From contig JAFEBQ010000010.1 of the NCBI GenBank assembly GCA_018242585.1, positions 1 to 64,000 on the forward strand: 64,000 nt of DNA, in the 5' to 3' direction. Position numbers and translations under genes: made by a program. The notes under the pieces were generated by a model. That model was not told the DNA's origin. It made no database searches and saw only the letters and a program-made list of their open reading frames with translations. Each line of letters begins with the position of its first letter. Position 1 is the stretch's first letter. The stretch comes from Planctomycetota bacterium. GTDB taxonomy: Bacteria; Planctomycetota; Planctomycetia; Pirellulales; PNKZ01. Positions 55,764 to 64,000 of the stretch are shown piece after piece.

Positions 55764-58700
55764 TTAGTGATCCCATTCACAAACGAACCAGAACAAGCGC
55801 CCCTGATTCGTGTCGGAAGCCTCGGCTTTGATCTGCCCTTGCTCCGCGCGAACGCTCCAGTACAGATGATCCTCGGCGCCATTGCCGTTGTTGGGTTCAT
55901 TGACGGCCCAATTGACAACGTCGCGGCCGACCGATGAGCCATCCAGCCAGGCGAATTGGCCTTCGTTCTTGACGTCGCTGGCCCCCAGCCAGAAATCCAG
56001 TCGCTCGCCCAGGCCGGCTTGCTGGGCCTGTTGCAAGACAAACCGCGAAACAAATTGTCCCTCGGCGGCGGATTCCAAGCAGAGCATCGCGCCCCCCATC
56101 CGCTCGCACGCGGCGCGTGCCGTATCCCAGGTCACGGGCATGGCAAAGAACTTGTACCAGCGATCTCCGAACTTAATCGCATCCAGGGGATGTCGCTGCG
56201 AGAAACTGGCGTTGCTCAGCTTGCGCAGGTTGGCAAGCTGCACGCGGCGCTTGTCGATAATGTTCCGCGATGGTCCCGTCGCGTCTTCCACTGCCGACAT
56301 GTACCAGCGGGCGGCTCGTTCCATGGTCAGCGCCTTGAGCGCTCCGGCGAGCTTCTCGCTGGCTTGCCACCACAGCTCGCCCAACTTGACCTTGGCGGCA
56401 GCCTCGACGGGACGTTCTTGCTCGGCCAACGCAATCTCACGCCAGGGTGTGTCGCTGCCCGACTCAAAATCGGCAATGGCGGCGGCGGGCTGGTTGCGCA
56501 CCAGCAACAGATAGCGCCCGCGGGCGGCATGCGCCTCGCGATCGTCGGACTGCTCGCGCAGCTTGGCCTCGGCAGCCAGGCCAAGTTGCTGTTCGTCGCG
56601 ATAGAACTTGAGTTCCATTTCACGAGCCTTGGCCTCGCGGCTGGTGTCTTGGTCCAGCTTTCGCTTGGTCTTTTGCCAAGCGCTCAGCAATTCGACCGCC
56701 AACCCATATTGGTCGAGGAGCGCCGCCCGCTCGCTACCACGCCAAGCCTCGTCGGCCAGCGCCTCGCGTGCCGCGTTCGAGCGGCCGGTGCGGAACAACT
56801 CGGCCACGGCGCGTTGTTCCATGTCGCTCGGATCAAACGCGAAGAAGCGTCCCAGGTCTTCGAGCGCCGTGAGCGTGACCGGCACGTCTCCCGCCTCGGC
56901 GGCCAACTGGGCGGCCAATTCCAGGGTGGCCCAGCGTTGCAGATCATCCAGTTCCAGATCACACGTCGTGGTCAACAAGGCTTCAGCAACGGTCAGCTTC
57001 GCGTCGGGCGTCGCCGATTTGTCGGTCGCCTTGCTGTACTGCTTGCCCAGCATTTCGACCGCGGCGGCGCGCTCGGACACGCTGGGCGGAGCGACGGGCT
57101 GCCAGTCCAACGGCCGTACGTCGAGCTTTGTCACCCGCCACGAAGAGCGCGAGCCACCCACCCAAGTGGACAATCGACTGGGGACCGACCATTCACGACG
57201 TTCCCCATAGGGTGCCCAGCCGGCCTTGGTCTCGAAGGCCAGTTGGCCGTCCACCATGACTTGCGGCCCGCTGTTGCGAGCGATGAACTCGACTCGATGC
57301 TGCTGGCCTGGAACCAGGAGCGCGGGGGCTCGATTGTGATGCGCGGCTTCCAGCGCTTCGCCATTCGTGGCCACGCCTGCTTTGGACATGGCTTCGCCAT
57401 CGACCACCAGCGGGGCGCGTCGTTCCTGCATGGGAAGCCCGACGGCAAAGCCCCCGCTTCCGCCCAGTCGTTCGACAATGGCCGTCACCACGTATTCATT
57501 CGGCAAGCTAACGGGAAGCGCCAGCCGATTGGTTGTATTCTCGTTTGGCTTCAGGATCACGACGCCGCGGGCTTTCTGCCACTCGCCGCGCTCGGTGTCA
57601 CGTTTGACGTCGACCGACGCGATCAGGTCCAAGGGCCGGTAGCCATGAATCGCTCGTTTCGGCGGCGAGATTTCAAACTTGGAAATCTCGAACTGCGTGT
57701 CCTTGCCCTGCACTCCCAGGAACAGTTGGCGTCGATTGCGCGATTGAAAGAACGTCGGCAACCCTAGGTCGCGAGGATCGCCTTGCCAATCGATCGCCAG
57801 GCGATTGTCCACGTAGGCGCTGACGTGATTCTTGCGAACCAAGCAGACGACCTCGCACGGCGTGTCGTGCGGAAAGGTCACAATCCGCCGCGCGGCGGGC
57901 AGGTAGCGGCTGTCCCCCGTGGCGGCATCCAGACCGATGAACTGTGGTGAATCGTTCGCGGCCGTTTCGATATTCAGGCGGGTTTGCGCCTCGCCCACCA
58001 CTAGTCCGATCGCCAGCCGGCCGTTGCCTGCCGTGCGCTTGGCGACCAGGCGCAAATCGTATTCCTCGGGCGGAGTGTACGGGACCATGACGCGAAGATT
58101 GACGCCCTTGCCGGCCAGGTTGGAAAGCGCGCCATTGACCAGTTGCCAATCGCCCTCGATCGTGTCGCGAGTCGGGTCGACGCGCGAGAGCAAGTCGGTG
58201 GCGCCACCCGTGGCGTCTTTCGACTTCTGTCGCGTCAAGTCGTCGAGCGCCGACTTGACGATGGCTTCGGCATTGGTCTTCGACCCCAGCGGCACCAGGC
58301 GAACATTGCGAAACTTGAACGCCGCGTCCCATGTCCCAAGCGCCAAGCTATCGGTACGCGGCAGCGCACGATCCGCTGCCAGGGAAAGCTCGGTGGTCTT
58401 GCCCTTCCAATCGGTGATTGTGGTCGTGTCGCAGGTCACCTTAATGGCCCCGTCGCGCACTACGCACGCGATCAGCATGGGGTCATTTGACCCCAGGAAC
58501 GTGCCGCGGTTCGCCGATCGGTTGCCGGCCGTGGCGACGTACCTTCCCTGCAACAAGCTCAGGCCGCTGATCGTGCCCCGATTGGCGTCGATCACGGCCA
58601 GCACCTGACGCCCGCCGCATGCGATGGTCAGCTGCAACTCGTGCGAGGAGCCCAATCGTTCGACCTCCAGCAGCAGCACGTACTCGCGCGGCGCGCCGGT

Positions 58701-60431
58701 CGGGAACATCACGCGCGCCGGCTTTGCGATCGGCGCGATGAGCTGTCCCGGCTCCTGCCGCCACTCCCCCTCGATGACATCGCGCGAAAGATCAACAAGC
58801 GGCAGCAAGTCGACCGGTTGACCAGGCTTCCATTTGACGCTGACTCGCGGCGGCGCGTCGTCTGGACTGGCGGCCGGCGGCGGCGCGGGAGGAGGAGACG
58901 GCTTCACCGCGGGCGCGGGATTCTGATTCTCAGGTGTTGTGGGAACAGGTGCAGGTATTTCAGGCTTACTCGCCCTTTGCGGCTCAGGATTCGGCATGGT
59001 GGGAGGCGTGGTCGCCACCGAGGGATTCTCGGCTAGCTTCTCACCGTCGCCGCCTGACATTCCCCAAAGCACTAATGCAACGGCAACGACCACGGCCAGG
59101 CCTGCGCCGGCGACAAGCAAGCCCGTTCGACGCGGGGCTTCGGGCTCGGGCAATGCCTGAGCGCCAGGTGGGAACGAGGGCTGGCGCACGGCCGTAACTG
59201 GGCTGCCAACCGGCATTGCATAGACCAGGGGCACCGCGGTCAGCACCCCTGGCGGGGCCAGGGCCGGCGCGTCGCTGCGCGACGAACCGATCGAAGAGCC
59301 GCCACGCTGAATGCCCGACGAGCCGGGAGCGGACAGGAACGCGGCCGCATCGGCCGCGGGCATCACGTCGTCGAGCACGCTGATGGATGAATCGTCGTCC
59401 GAAACACCGCTCAACAAGGCGCCGAGCGCCGTGGCAACTTCACTTGCCGTTTGCACGCGCCGGGCCGGATCTTTGGCCACCATCTTCTGAAACAGCGCGT
59501 CGAGCCTGGCGGGAACCTCGGGGCGCACCGCGCGAAGTGAAGGGATCGGGTCTTCGCGATGAGCCCACAGCTTCTTAACCAGGGTATCGGCCTCGTAGAC
59601 CGGACGCCCCGTCAGCAGCCGGTAAAGAGTGCAGCCCAGGCTGTAGATGTCAGCGCGGCTGTCGGCCCGACGGGCGTCGCGAGCCTGCTCGGGGGCCATG
59701 TAATCGATCGTACCCATCACCTGGCCATCGAGCGTCAAACCTTCGCGCGCCGCCGTCTCGGCTTTTTCCGACGCATCGGTCAAGCGCGCCAGGCCCATGT
59801 CCAGAACCTTGACAGTCCCTTTCGTATCGACGAGCAAGTTTGACGGCTTGATGTCGCGATGCACCACCAACATGCCATGCGCGTATTCGAGTCCGCGCGC
59901 GGCCTGCATAACACAGTTCATGGCCTTCTCGATCGGCAACGGCCCTTGCTTGGCCAACAGCGACGACAAGTCCTTGCCTTCGACATATTCCATGACCAGA
60001 TAATGCAAGCCGTTCGTTTCGCCAGCGTCAAAGGCGGTGACGATATTCGGATGCACGAGCTGCCCGGCCGTTTCAACTTCCTGGTAGAAGCGTTTGACGT
60101 TCTGCGGGTCGTGCATGGAATGAGGCGGCAGCAACTTGATCGCCACGATTCGCTTCATGCGGCGATGGCGTGCCTTGAAGACCTGGCCCATTCCTCCGGC
60201 GCCAAGCCGGTCGAGCACGACGTATTCGCCGAACACCAGCCCCTTGCCGCGGCCGTGATAGATGTTGTGCGCCTGGTACTTGGTCAGTTTTCCCTGGCGG
60301 ACGAGTTCCTTGGCGAGCTGCTCGGCGTCGTTGGCGTCGGCAACGCACAGCTTGACGGTTGCCAGCTCATCGCCCGGCAAGAGATTGAGCGTCGACAGGC
60401 TTTCCAAGAACTCTTTAGCTGTGATGGCCAT
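55764..60431 (-). CDS. Giant Ser/Thr kinase with three repeats and a C-type lectin domain (kinase 3)
   Basis: The 1555-aa protein shares the N-terminal module (residues 1-68, LTKYQAHNIYHGRGK) with kinases 1 and 4. The kinase (about 70-335) has [25 protein letters not shown] and DMG in place of DFG. A Pro/Ala/Ser linker precedes a single helix (about 435-460, GLLVAGAGLAVVVAVALVLW). Outside are three related repeats at about 538, 744 and 933 (DLLPLVDLSRDVIEGEW, DLLSRVDPTRDTIEGDW, DLIASVDVKRDTERGEW), a helical Ala/Glu-rich part at about 1110-1400, and a C-type lectin-like domain at about 1416-1555 (WDTARAACERMGG, WLGASD, NEPNNGNGAEDHLYW, WFVCEWD). The EPN triplet is the mannose-type Ca2+/sugar motif. 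Confidence 0.92.
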   Translation of the reverse strand: MAITAKEFLESLSTLNLLPGDELATVKLCVADANDAEQLAKELVRQGKLTKYQAHNIYHGRGKGLVFGEYVVLDRLGAGGMGQVFKARHRRMKRIVAIKLLPPHSMHDPQNVKRFYQEVETAGQLVHPNIVTAFDAGETNGLHYLVMEYVEGKDLSSLLAKQGPLPIEKAMNCVMQAARGLEYAHGMLVVHRDIKPSNLLVDTKGTVKVLDMGLARLTDASEKAETAAREGLTLDGQVMGTIDYMAPEQARDARRADSRADIYSLGCTLYRLLTGRPVYEADTLVKKLWAHREDPIPSLRAVRPEVPARLDALFQKMVAKDPARRVQTASEVATALGALLSGVSDDDSSISVLDDVMPAADAAAFLSAPGSSGIQRGGSSIGSSRSDAPALAPPGVLTAVPLVYAMPVGSPVTAVRQPSFPPGAQALPEPEAPRRTGLLVAGAGLAVVVAVALVLWGMSGGDGEKLAENPSVATTPPTMPNPEPQRASKPEIPAPVPTTPENQNPAPAVKPSPPPAPPPAASPDDAPPRVSVKWKPGQPVDLLPLVDLSRDVIEGEWRQEPGQLIAPIAKPARVMFPTGAPREYVLLLEVERLGSSHELQLTIACGGRQVLAVIDANRGTISGLSLLQGRYVATAGNRSANRGTFLGSNDPMLIACVVRDGAIKVTCDTTTITDWKGKTTELSLAADRALPRTDSLALGTWDAAFKFRNVRLVPLGSKTNAEAIVKSALDDLTRQKSKDATGGATDLLSRVDPTRDTIEGDWQLVNGALSNLAGKGVNLRVMVPYTPPEEYDLRLVAKRTAGNGRLAIGLVVGEAQTRLNIETAANDSPQFIGLDAATGDSRYLPAARRIVTFPHDTPCEVVCLVRKNHVSAYVDNRLAIDWQGDPRDLGLPTFFQSRNRRQLFLGVQGKDTQFEISKFEISPPKRAIHGYRPLDLIASVDVKRDTERGEWQKARGVVILKPNENTTNRLALPVSLPNEYVVTAIVERLGGSGGFAVGLPMQERRAPLVVDGEAMSKAGVATNGEALEAAHHNRAPALLVPGQQHRVEFIARNSGPQVMVDGQLAFETKAGWAPYGERREWSVPSRLSTWVGGSRSSWRVTKLDVRPLDWQPVAPPSVSERAAAVEMLGKQYSKATDKSATPDAKLTVAEALLTTTCDLELDDLQRWATLELAAQLAAEAGDVPVTLTALEDLGRFFAFDPSDMEQRAVAELFRTGRSNAAREALADEAWRGSERAALLDQYGLAVELLSAWQKTKRKLDQDTSREAKAREMELKFYRDEQQLGLAAEAKLREQSDDREAHAARGRYLLLVRNQPAAAIADFESGSDTPWREIALAEQERPVEAAAKVKLGELWWQASEKLAGALKALTMERAARWYMSAVEDATGPSRNIIDKRRVQLANLRKLSNASFSQRHPLDAIKFGDRWYKFFAMPVTWDTARAACERMGGAMLCLESAAEGQFVSRFVLQQAQQAGLGERLDFWLGASDVKNEGQFAWLDGSSVGRDVVNWAVNEPNNGNGAEDHLYWSVRAEQGQIKAEASDTNQGRLFWFVCEWDH

Positions 60432-60613
60432 CGCTGATCACCGCTAGCGTTCGTAGGAAACGGGCCAGTAGGAATGGGGGGATGGAATCTTCTATGGTAG
60501 CGCTGCAGGGCCCCCGCCACAAGCGTTAAAGAGAATTAACGCCAAGAACTTGACAATTGATCGTGCCAATCGGCCAAAGGTTCAAGGTGCGACACCGTGT
60601 CGGGGGCTATGGC

Positions 60614-61981
60614 CTAGCCGAACAGGATGACGAGCCCCACCACCAAGGCCAGCAACGCCACCCCCGCCGCTACCGCGATCATCGGCAGGTAAGAAAACTT
60701 TCGAGGTGGCACCTCGACCGGAAGCGAAACCGTTGGCTCGTTGGCCCGGCTTGGAGCGGCAGGTCCAGTCGCGCCAGCTTGGATCGCGGCTTGATTAAAG
60801 CGCGCCGTCACCTCGGCCTGATAGATGCTGCGCATCTGTTGCATGCCCATCGCCGCGGTCATGCCGTCTTCGACATATTGGGGGCTCGCCGGCGCGGCAA
60901 AGACTCGCGGCGGCGGTGGCGACTCGGCCTGTGCCGCGCTGTCGGCGCCCGAAGCGTTTCCGGCGGCGCGCTGCATGCAGAAGCGTTCCAGATCGACGAG
61001 CAACTCGCCTGCATTCTGGTAACGGTCTTCAGGGCGCTTGGCGACCATTCTCGCGAAGATGCGATCGAGTTCGGCCGGGGCGTCTGGTCGCTTGGCACAC
61101 AAGGACGGGATCGGGGCTTTGAGATGAGCCAGGATTTTTTGGATGGGGGTATTCCCCTCGTAGACGCTTTCGCCCACGAGGACGCGGAACAACGAACAGC
61201 CCAGACTATAGACATCGCTCCGCGCGTCGGCGTGACGCATGTTGTTCGCCTGCTCGGGCGCCATGTAGTCGACCGTCCCCATCACCACTTCAGAATTGGT
61301 GAGCTGCTTGTCGGTGGCTTCGGCGTCCTCGATCAGCGCCAAGCCCAGATCGAGCACCTTGACGACTCCTGATTGGTCGAGCAGCAAATTGGCGGGCTTG
61401 ATGTCGCGATGAACCACGCCCTGGGAATGGGCATAGGCCAGCCCTCGCGCCGCCTGGGTGATGTGATCGACCGCGTTGTCGATGGCAAACCGGCCGTACT
61501 TCTTCGACAGCGCGGAAAGATCGCTCCCCGTGATGTATTCCATCACCAGGTAGGGGATGCCGTTTGTTTCGGTGGCGTCGAAAGCGATGACGATATTCGG
61601 ATGATTGAGTTTGGCGACCACTTCGGCTTCGCGTTGAAAGCGCGCCGTGGCCGCGGCGTCCTTCGTCAAGCCGGGCGGAAGCATCTTGATCGCCACCACG
61701 CGTTTCAAGTGGCGATGCTGGGCTTTGTACACCTGCCCCATGCCCCCTTCGCCAATCTTCTCGAGCAGGACATAGTTGCCCAACAAGAGGTTCTTGAATT
61801 TGCCAGCGACAATCTGCTCGGCCTGGAACTTGGTCAACACGCCTTTCCTGATCAGCGCCCGCAATAAGGCGCCCGGGTCCGAAGTCGACGCTGCGGCCGT
61901 AACGAACGGGCGCAGTTGATCGGAATCAACGACGCCGCTGTCTTCAATTCGCTTGATGATGGTTTCAAGCGTCACGGCCAT
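60614..61981 (-). CDS. Tail-anchored Ser/Thr kinase (kinase 4)
   Basis: The ATG at 61981 (MAVTLETIIKRIE) aligns with the starts of kinases 1 and 3; the earlier frame start at 62071 overlaps the TerB-like gene. The protein is 455 aa. The shared N-terminal module (VLTKFQAEQIVAGKFKNLLL) is followed by a kinase (about 70-335) with [33 protein letters not shown] in place of DFG, and APEQ. A linker with AMGMQQMRSIYQAEVTARF precedes a C-terminal membrane helix (LPMIAVAAGVALLALVVGLV) that ends the protein. It has no extracellular domain, so it may pair with the other kinases or with the TerB-like protein encoded 59 bases upstream. Confidence 0.92.
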   Translation of the reverse strand: MAVTLETIIKRIEDSGVVDSDQLRPFVTAAASTSDPGALLRALIRKGVLTKFQAEQIVAGKFKNLLLGNYVLLEKIGEGGMGQVYKAQHRHLKRVVAIKMLPPGLTKDAAATARFQREAEVVAKLNHPNIVIAFDATETNGIPYLVMEYITGSDLSALSKKYGRFAIDNAVDHITQAARGLAYAHSQGVVHRDIKPANLLLDQSGVVKVLDLGLALIEDAEATDKQLTNSEVVMGTVDYMAPEQANNMRHADARSDVYSLGCSLFRVLVGESVYEGNTPIQKILAHLKAPIPSLCAKRPDAPAELDRIFARMVAKRPEDRYQNAGELLVDLERFCMQRAAGNASGADSAAQAESPPPPRVFAAPASPQYVEDGMTAAMGMQQMRSIYQAEVTARFNQAAIQAGATGPAAPSRANEPTVSLPVEVPPRKFSYLPMIAVAAGVALLALVVGLVILFG

Positions 61982-62040
61982 GAATTGCGCTCGGGGGTAA
62001 GTGGCATCACCATGACAACGACGATTCTGGCGCGGAACGC

Positions 62041-62418
62041 TCAGCTCACCAATTGCCGAATCCGATCGCAAAGTTGGCGCTCGTGGTCGGCCACGGCGCC
62101 GTCAGCCCGGGCGATGGTGTCCATGCAATTGAGCACCAGGTCGCGCCATTTGGGCTGTCGCAGCGAATGCACCCGATTCAGTGCGGTGGCCAACACATTG
62201 CTGAAGCCCTGGTTCTTGATATCTTCGATGAACTGATCGATGCCTTGCTCGACGGCCTGTGGCGTCCAGTTGAAGCCGGCGTCGCGCACCACCTGTTTGA
62301 TGCAATCGCGTTCCGACTTGGTGGCCTTGCCGTCGATGGCCATGACCGAACAGACCAGTCGAAAGACGGCCGTTTCGCGAAACTCGTCGAACTCGTTCGT
62401 GGCCGCAGGCTCGGTCAT
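62041..62418 (-). CDS. TerB-like (tellurite-resistance TerB/DUF533-type) small protein
   Basis: The 125-aa protein is all-helical, with RLVCSVMAIDGKATKSERDC at about residues 20-40 and a second copy of the pattern, LNCMDTIARADGAVADHERQ, near 100-118. The AxADG-xxxxxE form is the TerB signature that resembles metal-binding loops. It is cytoplasmic and has no signal. The gene lies 59 bases upstream of kinase 4 on the same strand, so the two are probably co-transcribed. TerB-like proteins are often linked to membrane-associated stress complexes, so a role as a kinase partner or substrate is plausible but unproven. Confidence 0.83.
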   Translation of the reverse strand: MTEPAATNEFDEFRETAVFRLVCSVMAIDGKATKSERDCIKQVVRDAGFNWTPQAVEQGIDQFIEDIKNQGFSNVLATALNRVHSLRQPKWRDLVLNCMDTIARADGAVADHERQLCDRIRQLVS

Positions 62419-62979
62419 CGGATCGGCTCGCTAGAAAGAAAAGGTGCGCTGGTGTTTAAGCAATGCTCGTCACGTCGCCAACACGGCGTCATTGGGCTTG
62501 GGCCGCGGAATGTGGCAATGGCGCCGTGATCGTCCCGATCGTATGTTGTACCGAGATTCCGCACCGCTGTATTGCGGGAGGGCCACGGAACGAAAAGGCT
62601 GGCAACCTTTCGCCGCAAGTCCTTTTCACTTTCGAAGTGCGAGAGGCGGGGCTTGGCCCCACGCAACCGCGCGGCCACTCGATTCTGAGCGTATTTCCGC
62701 TCCTCCGCAACCCCTTTGCCGACCGCAACTTTCGGCCAATATTCGTTGCCGGCCGGACCTGTTGCCACAATTCGCCACGCGACGAGCGATTCGATAAACG
62801 ACGAATCAAACCCGCCAGACCTGCGGCGCCACAGGTAACAGGCCGGCGGCCGCACATCGGTCGTTTGTCAGCAGCAAGGGCACGGCGCTCAATGCCACGC
62901 CATACAGCCACGTCAGTCGGCATGGCCGAGCCGGCGGCGATTTGGCCCGGGTGGTTCTCCTGGCCAGGCACCGCGCGGC
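62419..62979. other. Intergenic region between the regulator and the TerB-like gene
   Basis: This gap is 561 bases. A minus-strand open frame at 62415-62855 ends in ATGA over the TerB-like start, but its 146-residue product has no recognisable motif, many Arg and Trp, and codon use without the strong GC bias of the real genes. It is left uncalled. No terminator or promoter is clear. The region may carry a promoter for the TerB-kinase unit. Confidence 0.35.
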
Positions 62980-64000
62980 TCAAACGCGCAACGCCTCGAC
63001 TCCTTCCTCGACCGCCGGCACGTCAACGGTTCGGCCGACGACGATCCCCAGCGCGCGCAACTTTGAACGGAGGCTGGTCCGCGTGATCCCCAGCAGCTTG
63101 GCCGCCCGAGCCTGGTGTCCGTCGGTGTGCTTCAGCACCAGAGTCAAGAGTTGCATCTCCATCTGGGCCACGGCGTGTTCGTGGATTTGCTCCGAATCGG
63201 TTCGCAGTTCGGCTTGAACAAACGCATTCCAATCGGTGCTGGCGTCGTCGGCCGCGGCGGCCGGCGTGGCGGACGCCTCGCCGCGAATGGCCGCGGGCAG
63301 AAACTCGGGCAACAGCACCGGCCCGCTAGCATTCAACAAGGCCTCGCGCAGCACTCCTTCCAGCTCGCGCACGTTGCCCGGCCAAGGATAGCGCCGCAAG
63401 GCTTCGAGCGTTTGCGGCGCCAGGCGGGAGACCCGCTTCTTGAGCTGCTGCATATGCCGCAGCAGATAATGATTGACCAAGGCTGGCAAATCGTCCAGCC
63501 GTTCGCGTAACGGCGGCACCTCGATCGTCGTCGCATTCAGGTGATAGAACAAGTCGGCCCGGAACTGTCCGGTGGCGAGCAGTTGTGACAGATCGCGGCT
63601 GGTCGCGGCGATGACCCGCACCTCCGAGAGCGGAGGCGTGGCCTCATTGCCTCGGGCACTGGCCTGATCGACCAACAGGTTGACCAGCGCGCTCTGCATG
63701 GAAAGCGACAGCTCGGCGACTTCGTCCAGAAACAACGTGCCACCGGCCGAACGCTGCAGGCACGATTGCCTGGCACGATCCGCTTTGGTGCTACTCGCGC
63801 GTTGCTCGCCCAGCAGTTCGGCTTCAACTTCGCTGGCCATGACGCAGTTCAGCGCGACAAAGGGGCCAGCCGCGCGGCGGCTATACTGGTGAATCAGCCG
63901 GGCGGTCAGCTCCTTGCCGACGCCCGACTCGCCGCGGACCAGGACCGTGACGTCCTGTGTCGCCAGACGGCCGATCGCTTTGCAAACCTGTTGCATCGGG
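62980..64000 (-). CDS. Sigma-54-activator-type AAA+ regulator with Fis HTH, 5' end outside window
   Basis: Only the C-terminal part (at least 338 aa) is inside the window; the frame stays open to the edge. The AAA+ core has Walker A GESGVGKE, Walker B GGTLFLDEV, sensor-like IAATSRDL, and the R-finger region FRADLFYHLNATTIEVPPLR. The C-terminus has a Fis-type helix-turn-helix (QARAAKLLGITRTSLRSKLR). The loop that should read GAFTGA reads GEQRASSTKADRARQ; only the position of the final Ala survives. Without GAFTGA the protein is unlikely to remodel sigma-54 holoenzyme in the normal way. It may act as a sigma-54-independent regulator. The N-terminal sensor is not visible. Confidence 0.88.
   Translation of the reverse strand, partial: PMQQVCKAIGRLATQDVTVLVRGESGVGKELTARLIHQYSRRAAGPFVALNCVMASEVEAELLGEQRASSTKADRARQSCLQRSAGGTLFLDEVAELSLSMQSALVNLLVDQASARGNEATPPLSEVRVIAATSRDLSQLLATGQFRADLFYHLNATTIEVPPLRERLDDLPALVNHYLLRHMQQLKKRVSRLAPQTLEALRRYPWPGNVRELEGVLREALLNASGPVLLPEFLPAAIRGEASATPAAAADDASTDWNAFVQAELRTDSEQIHEHAVAQMEMQLLTLVLKHTDGHQARAAKLLGITRTSLRSKLRALGIVVGRTVDVPAVEEGVEALRV

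Noticed and set aside
62415-62855. 146-codon minus-strand frame whose stop overlaps the TerB-like start in ATGA
   Set aside because: The overlap is suggestive, but the product is Arg-rich with no recognised motif and without the codon bias of neighbouring genes.

Overview
The window looks like a chromosomal segment of a GC-rich planctomycete, probably close to Pirellulales (inferred from gene content only). The signs are an alternative complex III plus caa3 oxidase operon, a secreted sulfatase, a BBP7-type outer-membrane barrel, a Tat-exported Gfo/Idh/MocA protein, LamG and DUF1080 domains, and four Hanks-type Ser/Thr kinases with large extracellular regions. I saw no rRNA, tRNA, CRISPR array or intact insertion sequence.

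Layout. 1-500: a broken DUF488 (YeaO-like) gene. 504-881: a small unknown protein. 1253-13799: one tightly packed plus-strand respiratory operon, actABCDEF, a small membrane protein, sco, coxB, coxA, coxC and coxD. Eight of its eleven junctions are 4-base start/stop overlaps. 14313-19115: an RND adaptor and permease on the plus strand. 19351-33752: a second, paralogous efflux locus on the minus strand with three tandem TolC-like genes, adaptor, RND permease, a malate-dehydrogenase-like protein, a small membrane protein and a P-type H+-ATPase. 34143-34693: a mobile-element graveyard with an IS66 transposase remnant abutting a tyrosine-recombinase remnant. 34803-43364: sulfatase, a small lipoprotein, PutA, a Tat-exported alpha-helical protein and a Cys-loop-receptor-like (pLGIC) channel. 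43517-46807: kinase 1, with LRR-like, NPCBM and DUF1080 ectodomains. 46944-52488: Gfo/Idh/MocA oxidoreductase, DUF2071 protein, BBP7 barrel, RsmC-like methyltransferase and an internally deleted esterase gene. 52564-62418: a minus-strand signalling block of kinase 2 (dCache sensor), a LamG protein, kinase 3 (triple repeat plus C-type lectin domain), kinase 4 and a TerB-like protein. 62980-64000: the 3' part of a sigma-54-activator-type AAA+ regulator whose GAFTGA loop is altered.

How the genes fit together. The respiratory operon encodes a quinol-to-oxygen electron chain. Quinol is oxidised by alternative complex III and electrons pass through its cytochromes to an A2-type caa3 oxidase, with Sco for CuA assembly. 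The two RND loci are related; both permeases lack two of the three residues of the AcrB proton relay, and one lies next to a proton-pumping ATPase. The most distinctive part is the kinase region. Three kinases share the same N-terminal module but carry different extracellular parts, two of them resembling carbohydrate-binding domains, and the block includes a TerB-like protein and a regulator unlikely to use sigma-54 normally. I infer a surface or glycan-sensing phosphorylation hub; this is not demonstrated.

Repeats include a 112-bp element with hairpin termini at 50969-51080, a solo end of the same family at 36625-36670, and two other intergenic hairpin repeats.
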